A stretch of DNA of 64,000 nucleotides from Eonycteris spelaea (lineage: Eukaryota; Chordata; Mammalia; Chiroptera; Pteropodidae): NCBI GenBank assembly GCA_003508835.1, contig PUFA01000211.1, positions 2,108,001-2,172,000 of the forward strand. The letters are read 5' to 3'. Below, piece by piece: positions 22,486-33,446 of the stretch (its first letter is position 1; each line of letters starts with the position of its first letter). The translations under genes were made by a program, and so were the position numbers. The notes under the pieces were generated by a model, which saw only the letters and a program-made list of their open reading frames with translations, made no database searches and was not told where the DNA came from.

Positions 22486-24705
22486 ATTTTGCACAAACTG
22501 AAAACAAACAATAGAAAAAAAAATACAACAAAGAACCGGTTCTTTGAGAAGTCTAATAAAATTGACAAACCCCTGGCTAGACTCACTAAAGAAAAAAGAA
22601 AAAGGACACAAATAAACAAAATCAGGGATGAAAGAGGGGAAATTATGACAGACACCACAGAAATACAAAGGATCTACAAGAAACTACGAAAAAGTGTATA
22701 ACACCAAATTTAATAACCTAGAAGAAATGGACCAGTACTTAGAAAAATACAACCTTCCTAGACTGAATCAAGAGGAACTGGAAAGTCTAAATAGACCAAT
22801 CAGCAGTATGAAATTGAAACAATCAAAAAAACCTACCAAAAAGTAAAAGTCCAGGACCAGATGGCTTCACCAGTGAATTCTACCAAACATTAAAAGAAGA
22901 TTTAATATCTATTCTCCTCAAACTCTTCCAAAAAATTGAAGAGGAGGCAATACTTTCCAACTTATTTTATGAGGCCAATATTACTCTGATACTGAAACCT
23001 GGTAAAGATAACACAAAAGATAAAACTGCAGACCAATATCTCTCATGAATACAGATGCAAAAATCCTAAATAAGATACTAGCGAACCAAATATAGCAACA
23101 TATTAAAAAGATTATACATCACGATCAAGTGGGCTTTATCCTAGGGGCATAGGAATGGTTCAACATATGCAAATCAATTAATGTGATATACCGCATAAAC
23201 AAATTAAAAAATAAGAATCATATGATTATATCAATAGATGCAGAAAAAGCCTTTGACAAGATACAGCATCCATTTATGATCAAAACACTTAACAAAATCA
23301 GTATAGAAAGAAAGTACCTTAACATCATAAGGCCATATATGGCAAAACCTCAGCCAACATTATACTTAATGGTAAAAAACTAAAAACCTTCCCTCTAAGA
23401 TCAGGAACAAGGAAAGACTGTCCACTATTGCCACTGTTATTCAATATAACATCGGAGGGAAGAGAAAGATATAAAAGACTTCCAAAAGGAAACGAAGAAG
23501 TCAAACTGTCACCATTTGCAGATAACATGGTTCTCTATATAAACTCAAGGACCTTGGACTTAAGATTTTATGAATTTGATCTTGAAGGCAAGGGAAGTAA
23601 AAGCAAAAAAAAAATGGGACTATATCAAACTAAAAAGCTCTACAGAGCAAAAGAAACCATCAACAAAGTAAAGAGACAACCATCTGAATGGACAAATATA
23701 TTTGCAAATATATTTTAAGGGCCTAATACCCAAATATATTAAGAGCCTAATATTCAAAATATACAAAGAATTCATACAACTCAATAACAACAACAAGAAC
23801 AAAACAATCCAATAAAAAATGAGCAGAGGACCTAAGTAGACACTTCTCCCAACAAGATATACAAATGGCCAACAAATATATGAAATGATGCTCAATGTCA
23901 CTAACTATTAGGAAAATGCAAATCAAAACACAATGAGATACCATCTCACACCTGTTAGAATAGCTATAATCAATAGGACAAGTAGTAACAAAATGGTGGA
24001 GAGGATGCAAAAGAAAAAGGAACCCTCATATACTGCTGGTGGGACTGCAAATTGGTAGAGCACTATGGAAAACAGTATGAGGTTCCTCAAAAAACTAATA
24101 ATTGATCTACCATATGATCCAGCAATCCCTCTACTGGGTATTTACCCCAAAGACTTGAAAACTCATATCCAAAAGATATTGCACACCAATGTTCATAGCA
24201 GCATTATTCACAGTGGCCAAGACATAAAAGCAACCAAATGTCCTATGATAGATGATTGGCTAAAGAAGCTGTGGTACATATATACAATGGAATATTACTC
24301 AGCCATAAGAAGAGATGAAATACTGCCATTTTGCAACAACATGGATAGACCTTGAAATAATCATGTTAAGCAAATAAGTCAGAACGAAAGAGTTGAAAAT
24401 CACATGATATCACTTTAATGTGGGATATAAACCTAAAAGCAACAAACGAATAGGACAAAGGAACAGAGGCTCATGGACATGAATATAGACTAATGGTTAC
24501 CAGAGGGTAGCAGGGAGGTAAATGGAGTAAAAGGGTCAAATATGTGGTGAAAGAAAGAAACCTAACTATGGGAGGTGAACGCGCAGTGTAAATATGTATA
24601 TATATGCCTTACTGTTAAAGTGTACAGATGAAACTTATGGGATTTCGTTAACCAAGGTTCCCATAAATAATTAATTAATTTAAAAATATAATAAAAAAAT
24701 AATCT
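22486..24705 (+). mobile_element. 5'-truncated L1 with internal deletion
   Basis: An L1 insertion truncated at the 5' end that begins in ORF2, between the endonuclease and reverse transcriptase ('gaaccggttctttgagaag', 'aaattgacaaacccctggctag'). It runs through the polymerase, loses about 1 kb, resumes in the carboxyl part of ORF2 and ends in a 3' UTR and A/T-rich tail near 24705. An older minus-strand LINE abuts it. Divergence and many stops make it an old, dead copy. Confidence 0.9.
22489..24357 (+). pseudogene. L1 ORF2 pseudogene with damaged reverse transcriptase
   Basis: Pieces of ORF2p remain open at 22489-22701, 23183-23383, 23428-23718 and 24065-24355. Visible reverse-transcriptase landmarks are [19 protein letters not shown] (palm, around 23218) and [11 protein letters not shown] (around 23509). 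The second is the FADD catalytic box with its last aspartate changed to asparagine. Soon after, near 23570, the reading jumps to a block like '[18 protein letters not shown]', so the end of the polymerase and the thumb are missing. The carboxyl region then shows YDPAIPLLGIYPKD and WYIYTMEYYSAIRRDE, both strongly L1. It would have copied LINE RNA at a nicked site; now it cannot. Confidence 0.87.
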
Positions 24706-24714
24706 AAATGAAAG

Positions 24715-26110
24715 AAATACTTAATTTGTGAATACATCTTATTAAAGTTAAAAAATTTGCATGAACTTATGACTAGTAAAGATAAGCACCTTTCATATGC
24801 TTTTTTGATCATTTGGAGATCCTCTTTATTTGGAGATCCTCTTTTGCCAATTTTTCTGTTAGATTTTCTGTCTTTTCTGATTGATTTACAAAAAGGTCTT
24901 GTAATTGAATTTAAGTGCTTTTCTGGATATATATATTGCAAAATAACTTCCTCTACTATGTAGCTTGTCTTTTTACTATTTTAATGATATCTCTTTCAAT
25001 AAGAATTTTTAATTTTAATGAAATCGATTTTATCACTTTGCTCTATATGTTCTGTTTAATAAATCTTTGCCCAACTCCAAGGTGAGGAAGGTATTCTGGT
25101 ATGTTTTCTTTCAAAAACTTTATTATTTTAACTTTTACACATTTAATTAATTCTAAAATTGAATTTTGTGTATGGTGTGGGATAGGTGTGAGGATAATTT
25201 TTCCATATGGATATCTAATTGATTAAGTACCTTCTCTGTTGCTCTTCAGTGCCACCTTTCTTAATAATCAGTAGACTATCTAAATATATGTTTATTAATT
25301 CTCTATTTTTTGGTCTCATTGGTATATTTTACACCAACATACCATTTCATCTTGCATCTCACATCTTACTTCTAAGTTTAGTTTACTTCTTGAGCATCTT
25401 CTTAACAGTTCCTTTTAATAAGGTTTTGTTAGTGAAAAGCTCTTGTTCTTGTTTGCAAAAATATTTTCTTTATCCTAAAGGTAGTTTAGCTGCCTAGATT
25501 TACAATTATATTCTCCAAGTATTTTGAACATATTATCATAATTCTAGCTTCTTTTAATGCTGCCATTGCTGTTCTTTTTGTAAACAATGTATGTTTCATC
25601 AACTTTCAGATCTTCTGTATTTTTATTCTGCTGTTCACTTATACTTGAATTCTTAGGTGTAATTTTTTTTTTACTTATTCTGCCTCCAGTGTTTCCTAAA
25701 TCAAAGAATCCATGTCTTTCATCAACTTTGTAAAATTCTCAGACATTATCTTTTGAGCAGACATTTTTATTTTCTATTTTTAGCTATGGAACTGTGAACT
25801 GAATGTTGAATTTTTCAACCTATCTGACAGATGTCTTAGGTTTAATATATTTATCTCCATAGTTCTCTTTCAAGGTAATATATTTAATTACATAATACCA
25901 GTTAAATAATCTTCTTATCAGTGCACATAATTTTAAAGAAAACATAAATTTCTTAAAATCTATTAAATTTTTTCCCCAACTATCTGTCTTTTGGTCATAG
26001 TATCTTGCTTACTTCCTACTTTTTGTAAATTATTTTCTTCTGATTTTCATCATTTAAAAATATTATTTTAATAGTTTTCTCTTAATATTTTCTATTATGC
26101 AACAAAATCA
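24715..26110 (-). mobile_element. Old, decayed L1 fragment
   Basis: The plus strand is T-rich and reads as antisense L1. 'cttttctggatatatatattgcaaaataacttcctctactatgtagcttgtctttttac', 'aatctttgcccaactccaaggtgagg' and 'ttttccatatggatatctaattg' match the usual antisense of the L1 endonuclease/linker region. A later part ('gaatccatgtctttcatcaactttgtaaaattctcagacattatctttt') matches antisense of an ORF1/leader region. The order suggests one old insertion with an internal gap, but two separate insertions are possible. Confidence 0.62.
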
Positions 26111-26264
26111 GGAGACTTGTACCTACTCACTCTTGCCTATCTTAGATTGTTTCTTTGTGTCGTTTATTCTAATTTTGGACTGAGCTAATCTTTAGTGGTG
26201 CTTTATCTTTTGGACTTTTCAATAGCTTGCATTGAAAACAAATTTTCGGTATGGTTTTTGTTTT

Positions 26265-26445
26265 TTAAAAAAGTTTCCCCAGGTGTATCAGAGGACTGGA
26301 ACCTTAAGAGACTTTTCAAATGCATATTCCCTGGCTCTACTGATTCAGTGGCAGTATGAGCCAAAGAAACCTGAACTTCTCAAGCTGTCAAGGAGGTTCA
26401 GATTCATGGACCGCATATTGAGAGAGCCTGTTCAATGAGTGCTGC
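26265..26445 (+). mobile_element. Possible MER20-like hAT fragment
   Basis: 'ccccaggtgtatcagaggactggaacctt', 'tgcatattccctggctctactgattcagt' and 'aggttcagattcatggaccgcatattgagag' resemble the body of small Charlie-derived elements. Termini are not clear and a different old repeat is possible. Confidence 0.35.
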
Positions 26446-28034
26446 AAAGTTTCCACACAACGAGAAAGAAGCATTGTGTGTTTATTGATTCTATTCTTTA
26501 ATCTCTAGGCTACACTCTCTCTTTAAATCCTACTAATAATATGATGTGAAGATACATCTGAGCTTGAAAGGCCCATGTTCCAAATAAAACTGTTTTTCAC
26601 AGTTCTGGAAAATTAACTGTTAGCTTCAATTGCTCCCTTTGTTCAACTCAGAAGTTTTAAAGCCCTGTGAGATATTCAATTCTTTATTTAATATTTCAGG
26701 TGATTTTTGTTGACAAAATGTTTTTGAAAATCAAAAATCGTTATATGAGCTCTCAGTAGTGTTATCGTACTACCAGACTCTCCCACAATAAAAATAAGGC
26801 TTTTCATTTTCATCATTTAAAGTAAGTACAGTTATTGTATTATTAAAAGGTACTTTTTTTCTCGGAAAATAAAAAAAGAGTTAGTCAAGACCTGTTCAGT
26901 GTAGATATTAAAAAATAAAAAGGACAATATTTCTCAACATTTTTGTTTAGTATTTTTTAACTTTTGACACTATTGCTAATTAAAGTTTATTTTATTTCAG
27001 TGTTTTTATCAATATTCCTAATCAGGATGATGAAGTTATTAGTTGTTTTGAAACACCTATTTGTTTGAGCAAAATGGCATTACAATCACCTTGGCAGCCC
27101 TGTGTTAAATGTGTTAAAAGAACACCAACTGCTACAGGTGATAAATCTTAACTTTGATGCAAGTTTTAAATACATACACACACACACACCCACACACACA
27201 CACACACCCACACACACACACAGATAGTAGAAGCAGTCTTGTTCTGTGGAATGAGAATCATGCTGGATTTATTTCCTGTGTCTACTATCTTCCCAAGAGG
27301 TACTCAGGCAAATCGCTTAATCTGAAACTCGGTGTCCATCATAAGTTTAAAATACGGAGAATACACTTTTTGAGAGAGAGAAGGCTCTAGGTAAAATAGA
27401 TACTTCTCTAAGCACTGCTCTGGGGAAACTTTAACAGAGTATGTCTAAAGGAGAGAAGTCAATTCCTCCCACCCCCACCCCAAGATCCCCTATAGTTTTG
27501 AGGGTGTAGGACACTGATGGTGGAACTGTAGCATCAGCAGCAGCCACCAGTGAGGAACCACAATGGTTCATAAGGTTAAGAAAAAAACAGGCCAAGGGAA
27601 CCAAGCAGTAAAACCCCAGTGCCTTCTGTGCAGCAGTGGCCTCCGAAAGGAAACCAGCACAGGGCCAGGAGAGTCTATTGCACCTGGCAGAGCCACTTGG
27701 AGAGCAGCAGCAGCACCCAGCAAAAGTTGCAGAAGCACATGTGAGATATACTGAGGAATTATAAATTACTTGGAAGGGGGGGAGCAGGTAAAGTAATAGT
27801 CAGTGCTCCTGCTCATGTGGAATACAAACTTTTTATACTCATGGTAACTCTGACCACAGAAGTAGGGTATTCATAGCTTTAAGTCTTAGATGACAAAACA
27901 GATTTGCCAGTGTTTAACTTAATAACTTACTTGGAGATATGTGTACATTGTCATATAGATGATAATCCTGGAATTTGTACTTTAAGTTAACATTTTTAAA
28001 AGCAGTCCCAAATGCAAGATAAGATCATGTGTAG
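26446..28034. other. Stretch without recognised gene
   Basis: Apart from the CA repeat at 27172-27222, no named repeat was recognised. A 63-codon frame at 27563-27754 begins in a fair translation-start context ('accacaATGG') and codes a basic amino end (MVHKVKKKTG), but it matches no family I know. Confidence 0.4.
27172..27222. repeat. (CA)n microsatellite with CCCACA interruptions
   Basis: Three CA runs are separated by CCCACA at 27189 and 27207, showing an imperfect duplication of the run. Confidence 0.92.
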
Positions 28035-28670
28035 ATATAACTACACACCTATTAGAATGGCTAAAATTAAAAAATACTATATACCAAATATAAGATAGGG
28101 TATAAGGAAATGGAAGCTCATGTACACTGCTGGTGGGAATGTAAATTGGTACAACCATTTGGGAGATAGTTTTTTAAAGTAACTGACATCTATTACTGGG
28201 CATTTTCCCCAGAGAAATGAAAGGATATGTCTATACAAAGACTAACACACAATATTCATAGCAGCTTTATTTGTAAGAGCTCTAAACTGAAAACAACCTT
28301 AACACCCATCAGTAGTTAAACAGTAAACAAGTTATGGTGTACCATAGAACATTAATCAGCAATAAAGTGTATGCTGATACACATAGCAGTGTGTATACTC
28401 AAAATAATTATGCTTAAAGAGCCAAACCAGAAGAAGAGAGAAGGAAGGAGGAAGGGAGAAGAAAGGGAAGAAAGAGAAAGAGGAGACACAATGTGTGGAT
28501 TCCATATATATTAAAATTCTGGAAATGAGAAAACTTTTGGTAGTGATGAATATGTGCATTATTTTAATTGTGGTGATGGTTTCACAAGGCATATTCATAG
28601 GTCAAAACATCAAATTGCATGTTAAAATATGTTTGATTACTATATGGCACTATACTCAATAAAAGCCCTA
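28035..28670 (+). mobile_element. L1 3' end fragment
   Basis: Worn ORF2 carboxyl end and 3' UTR: 'cacacctattagaatggctaaa', 'ctcatgtacactgctggtgggaatgtaaattggtacaaccat', 'ctattactgggcattttccccagagaaatgaaa', 'cacccatcagtagttaaacagtaaacaa', then a 3' UTR with 'ctggaaatgagaaaac', 'ttgtggtgatggtttcacaagg' and 'atactcaataaaa'. A purine tract has grown at 28429-28486. Confidence 0.85.
28429..28486. repeat. Purine-only (GAAG)n-like tract
   Basis: 58 bases with only A and G on the plus strand, inside the 3' UTR of an L1. Confidence 0.9.
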
Positions 28671-30609
28671 GACGACACTTATCTCTGTCTTGTAATTTTG
28701 TCAGTATAAAGTATGGATTTTTGGGCTCATGAAATACTTTAAAATTTCCAGAGATCCCTGGGACCATTTTAATTCTCTATTCTTTTGGACTAATTGAACT
28801 AATACCTGGGGCTTCTTACTTGACTCATCACCTTAAAATATCAGTCTGGGTTAGGGTCCCATGAGTGAAAATCCAAAAAGCATATTTAAATACCCAGAGG
28901 AGCAAGGCCAACCTACCTTAAAGGTGCCAGGACATATTTCCAAATAAGGCCAGAGGATAGTACAGAAAAGCAGGACCAATAATTTAATTCTCTGTAGAGC
29001 AAGGTATTTAGATAAGCCTGCAATATCAAATAATAATGCATAGGAAACCTTTTTTCTGCATCAAATGTCAAGGCTACATGGACCATCAGGTGCTCAGAGG
29101 AGGTGTTAGGCCACATATTCCTGGAATCTAGGAGCCTCTGTGCAAGTTCACACCACACAAGATCAGTATGTTGATGCAGGAAGCCCAGAGAGTCCAGGCT
29201 GATTCCTTCAGCTGCTCTGATCCTAGCCAAGCCTGGGGAAATGCAAAGCAAGATCATTCTCTTGACTCCATCCGTGAGAGAGAAAGTTATAAATTTTCTC
29301 AAGCCTAGACAAATGTTACACCAATGATTTGACATACGACTCAGGCTCAGAAATCATGAATGGATCTGTCCCATCTTTGCTGTGACTTTAAAAACCCTTG
29401 TATGTATAAAATACAAGCTGTTGTCTTCTGTTTTCTCTTTCCATGATTGTTTCAAAGTAAACACTGAAATAGGATTACATAATTGGATTCAAAAAGAGAG
29501 AAAGCCATAAAAGTGAAGTAGGGCTAATATCTTCAAGGCAGTGTGAGGGGAATGGGATTTAGAGAGTAGAGTTGGCCCTAGTTGGTTCAATCGTCTCTCT
29601 GCAAGTGATAATTTTATTTTTCGTATTAAAACTTCTAATTTTTTATTTTGAAGACAGAGACTGATTATGTCAGAGTATGTCCTCTTCTTGGAGATGCGTG
29701 CTAAAGTGTTTAGGGTAAAGTGTCATGATGTCCGCCATCTACTGATCAACTGTTCAACAACAACCACAAACAAGCAAAACAACAAACAAAACCCCAGCAA
29801 CATCTCAGTATATAAGAAAGATAAAGAAAATGTCATATAATGTCAAGGGTATATGGACATTCATTGTATACATCATTCAATTTTCCTTTAGATTTGAAAA
29901 TTTTCAAAATATAAGTTGGGAGGAAACAGGCATAATTCCATCATAGTGCATTTTATCATTCAAGCCAATAGAGGTACAACGTCCCATGTCCAGTGGCAAA
30001 ATTCAACTTATTTACCAGAGGGAGACTTTCAAGGGCTACTGAAATGACTGAGATACAAAAATGCATTGCTCACACAGAGTAGGTATTCAGTAAATATTGA
30101 AAGGAGTAAATGATCAACCCAAGCTGATGATAAGGAAGGTAAAAACTACTCTGTTACAAATCATATATCACCAAACGTAGTTATCGAGCAAGGTGCTCAT
30201 TCTTTTACAATATATGTATGTATATTTTTGGTGTCAGCATCAGAGACAAACACTGAAACATGTAGGACAAGGCCTGATCTTGTGTAACTCTCGTGTCTTC
30301 TGGAAAGACTGCTTGGATATGATATATGAGACTGGGGATTGTCCTGGTTCTGCCACTAGCTAGATATACAATCTCAAATGACCTGAATATTCTTTCCATA
30401 CATTAATTTCCCATCTTGTAAAAGGGTATAATAAAACAAATACTATCACAGAGAATTTTATAAGATTAAAGGATTTAAAAAATATAATTAAAATAGTTTC
30501 AAGTGCTTCACAAATGTAAGATACATATGTTAGTAATCTTTATGCTCATACATACAGCCATTTGCTGAGTAAATTAATATCTACATATCAATTGGAAACA
30601 CAAAATTAG
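28671..30609. other. Stretch without recognised gene
   Basis: No named repeat is certain; 30060-30110 ('cacacagagtaggtattcagtaaatattg') looks like a small L2 or MIR tail. A 140-codon minus-strand frame at 28913-29335 has no recognised domain and no mammalian family I can name. Confidence 0.4.
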
Positions 30610-30765
30610 GTGACATGGATTTAGGTTCTAGTCCTTGTTCTTTACTGACCGCTCATATGACTGCAGAAAAGCTACTTCACCTCTCTGATGCCTTATTGAT
30701 AAAATGAGGTCATAAACAGGTGACCTTTAAGACCTGCCCAGCCTAATATTCTGTGAATTTAAGAT
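30610..30765 (+). mobile_element. MIR SINE fragment
   Basis: 'ggtgacatggatttaggttctagtccttgttc', 'gactgcagaaaagctacttcacctctctgatgc' and 'attgataaaatgaggtc' appear in MIR order, ending 'gacctgcccagcctaatattctgtga'. Confidence 0.75.
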
Positions 30766-31199
30766 GTGACTGGTGAAAATTATGTTAAAGTTTCACTTTA
30801 GCACCTTTCCTTTGAGTTTTGAGATGTCTACATGGCTCTGGGATGCACAACTAAGACCAGTGGGTAGAAGCTGCAGAATCATAGATTTCAGTTGAAAGAA
30901 ATCATAGTGTTTGGAAGATTAAATTTACTTAAAAAGTAGACTGAGTTAGGGAGATGTCTGGTCCAAAAGGCGTTGTAAGCTCCTTCTTTGGGGTGTGCCC
31001 TGTCACCTAGCTCCAAGCACACAGCAGCAGCTGACAAAGTAAAACCAAGAAAGTTACAACAACAGCTCTTTTCAAAATCAAGAAAGCATGTGCCTGGACC
31101 AGAAACAAAACAAAATAGACCCAGTCAGAAGTGCCACAGTGAAGGCTGGGCACTTCTGTGAAGGTCATTGGGAGTTCATTTAGGCAACATAACATGGGA

Positions 31200-31532
31200 C
31201 AGAAATGCTTCATGAACAGAAAACGTGTTCCAATTGACGGTTACATGTTACACCAGAAAGCATTGAGCCTATAATGAAAGACTTCAGTGAGGGATTCCCT
31301 GAAACCAGTAACACCAAGCCATTTACTGTAAGTTAAGGAATGGCTACACAGATTCAGAAATAGGTTTGGACTGAAAACTAAAAATTGATGGACAGGCTTT
31401 TCTGCCAATGAAGGAGCCGCTATCACATTCCAACAGAGTGAAGAAATTAGTTTGGTACTATGTGTAGTTTCAGGCATCCAGTGGGGTCTTGGAACATGTT
31501 CCCCCATACACGTACTAGAGGGGACCCCTGTA
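31200..31532 (+). mobile_element. Internally deleted Tigger (TcMar) DNA transposon
   Basis: The first part matches the transposase gene of Tigger1, the pogo-like family that also gave rise to host TIGD genes: 'gcttcatgaacagaaaacgtgttccaattgacgg', 'ttacaccagaaagcattgagcctat', 'accaagccatttactgtaagt' and 'ggctacacagattcagaaataggtttggactgaaaa'. These encode the centromere-protein-B-like DNA-binding region. The frame is broken by indels and stops. Near 31440 the sequence jumps to an element 3' end, 'gtttcaggcatccagtggggtcttggaac', ending 'ggggacccctgta'. The DDE catalytic part is gone. Confidence 0.75.
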
Positions 31533-32473
31533 CGAACTTGTAAGGCCTGGCACACTTTAACCAGATTTTCTCCCAGTTGGAGGGAAATGCCCTGCTGTTT
31601 TCATGTAGTTTACTATTACAACTATGCCTCACATTTCTTTTCCCCTGAACCTCATTGTCATAGCTTGCTTATACCTGATAGTAAAGGAACTTTCTACTTT
31701 CTCTGTGGATTCTTCCCAGAGAATGACTTCCAATGGGCCCCGTCTAATCGTCAACACCCAGGCACACGTTTAGGCCCTTCTAAAAGCCTGCCTAGTCTTG
31801 GATTTTGACTCTGTAAAAACCCTTGGGAGAACAAAGTGTAAACCCCAAATACCCTGTACATGCTGCCATAGTCTCAATTTTGCAACTCGGGTTCCCTTAA
31901 AAGCCATCCAGGAGAAAGCAAGCTGGGCAGACACCTACCCTCTTGGACTCATGCTCCACTCTCGGGGCCTGTGCTCCTCAGGTATCCTGCCTCGGGATGG
32001 GAAACATGACTAAAACTCGCTCACAGGGGCACCTGTGCTTTGAAGTGCAAGAGCTTTGGTGGCGGTAGCCCTGACATCCTGGCTGAGATATTTTGTGCTT
32101 GAAAGGGGACTCAGCTCCTGAAGGCTCACCTGCCTTTTAATGGTTTGGTCCACCCATGTGCTGAAGTCTGGGTGACCTTCTGAAGTGAGGTCTGGGGAGT
32201 CGATAACTTTGGCAGAGCCACAGATTTTGTTGCTGAGTTGAGATCAATGGGGACAAAGGGGATGGATGAAGTTTGAAGCTGTGACAACCTGTAAGAGTCA
32301 ATGGCATGTGGCCACCTCTCCTTTCTCAAGTCTGGTTATTTCTAATAAAATACAAATACATATATCGAAATCTGTGTACCAAACCCATTGCTGGGTTTAT
32401 TTCCATTTTTATAGAATAAAAACAATAATACCTACTTTGAAATGTTGTTATAGATGTACATATAGTCTTTCAT
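31533..32473. other. Stretch without recognised gene or repeat
   Basis: Frames of 118 codons (31452-31808) and 71 codons (31798-32013) on the plus strand show no domain; the first starts inside the Tigger 3' end. Confidence 0.4.
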
Positions 32474-32513
32474 ATGTGTGTGTGTGTGTGGTGTGTGTGT
32501 GTGTGTGTGTCTG
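32474..32513. repeat. (TG)n microsatellite
   Basis: About 18 TG units with one G slip at 32491. Confidence 0.92.
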
Positions 32514-33404
32514 TATATAAATTTTTGCCTACTTTATGTTTCTTTTTCCTCTACTGTTTCATAATCTTGTAATACTAAGAACCCTTAAGTCCCTTTCCCT
32601 CCAGGCCATCATTTATATACAACCAGTTCTGACACCATTTCTACCTTATGCTTGTCCCCAAGGGCAAATACAAGAGAAATAAATCAACAGGCTCTTAGTC
32701 ACATCTCAGATCTCTATCTGTTAACTTACTTTTGCTGATACCTCCTAACTGTTTTCACACTTTCAGGAACAGTTTGAATCCATCTGGGACCTTCTCCAGC
32801 CCAATCCTTGGGGCAAATGGGACAAGGTAGCTGTTCCTTACTCTTCTTACACCAAGCACTCTTGCTGCAGGCTGGCTGTGGGCTCATGCCTGTCAGCCTC
32901 TGAGGGCTGTAGTCAAAGTTTTTTATTAGACTAATTTCTTCAACAAGCCTGACTATTTCCTTATTCACTATAAACATGATCTACTTATGATCACTGACTA
33001 AGAAGTCATTAAAATTACATGTGCTGTATTTTAAAGAAATTCAAAATATAAAAAAGCTGAATTTATAATAACATCCTATGAGGCAATATTTTGTATCACC
33101 AAGGATTCTTCTTCACCACAGACTTCCCTCCATCAGTACCTTTAAGTCAATCAAAGCGATTAAGAAACAGAAGAACCTTATTTAGTCCAGCCATCTTGGA
33201 GCAGTGGGGGTTCTCCGTGAAGATGAGTTCCCAACCCTGATCTCAGAAACAACCACTTAAAACAAAACAAAACACAGTAGGTTCACTGTCTGTTTCCTGT
33301 ACTGGGCTTCCACTTGTAAAGTTTGGTTAGAAGAAAAGATTCTATGACTAAAATGTTTTCAAAAACCATAACCAAGTCTAACATTATTTATTATACAGAT
33401 GAGG

Positions 33405-33446
33405 ACACACACACACACACACACACACGGACACACATACACACAA
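33405..33446. repeat. (CA)n microsatellite
   Basis: A CA run broken by GGA at 33429 and TA at 33438. Confidence 0.92.

Noticed and set aside
22489..22701. Possible small basic gene (lysine/arginine-rich frame)
   Set aside because: It is part of L1 ORF2, upstream of the reverse-transcriptase motifs in the same insertion.
24065..24355. Possible independent 96-codon gene
   Set aside because: The motifs YDPAIPLLGIYPKD and WYIYTMEYYSAI are the carboxyl part of L1 ORF2.
27154..27390. His-Thr-Pro repeat frame
   Set aside because: It is the translation of the (CA)n repeat at 27172-27222.
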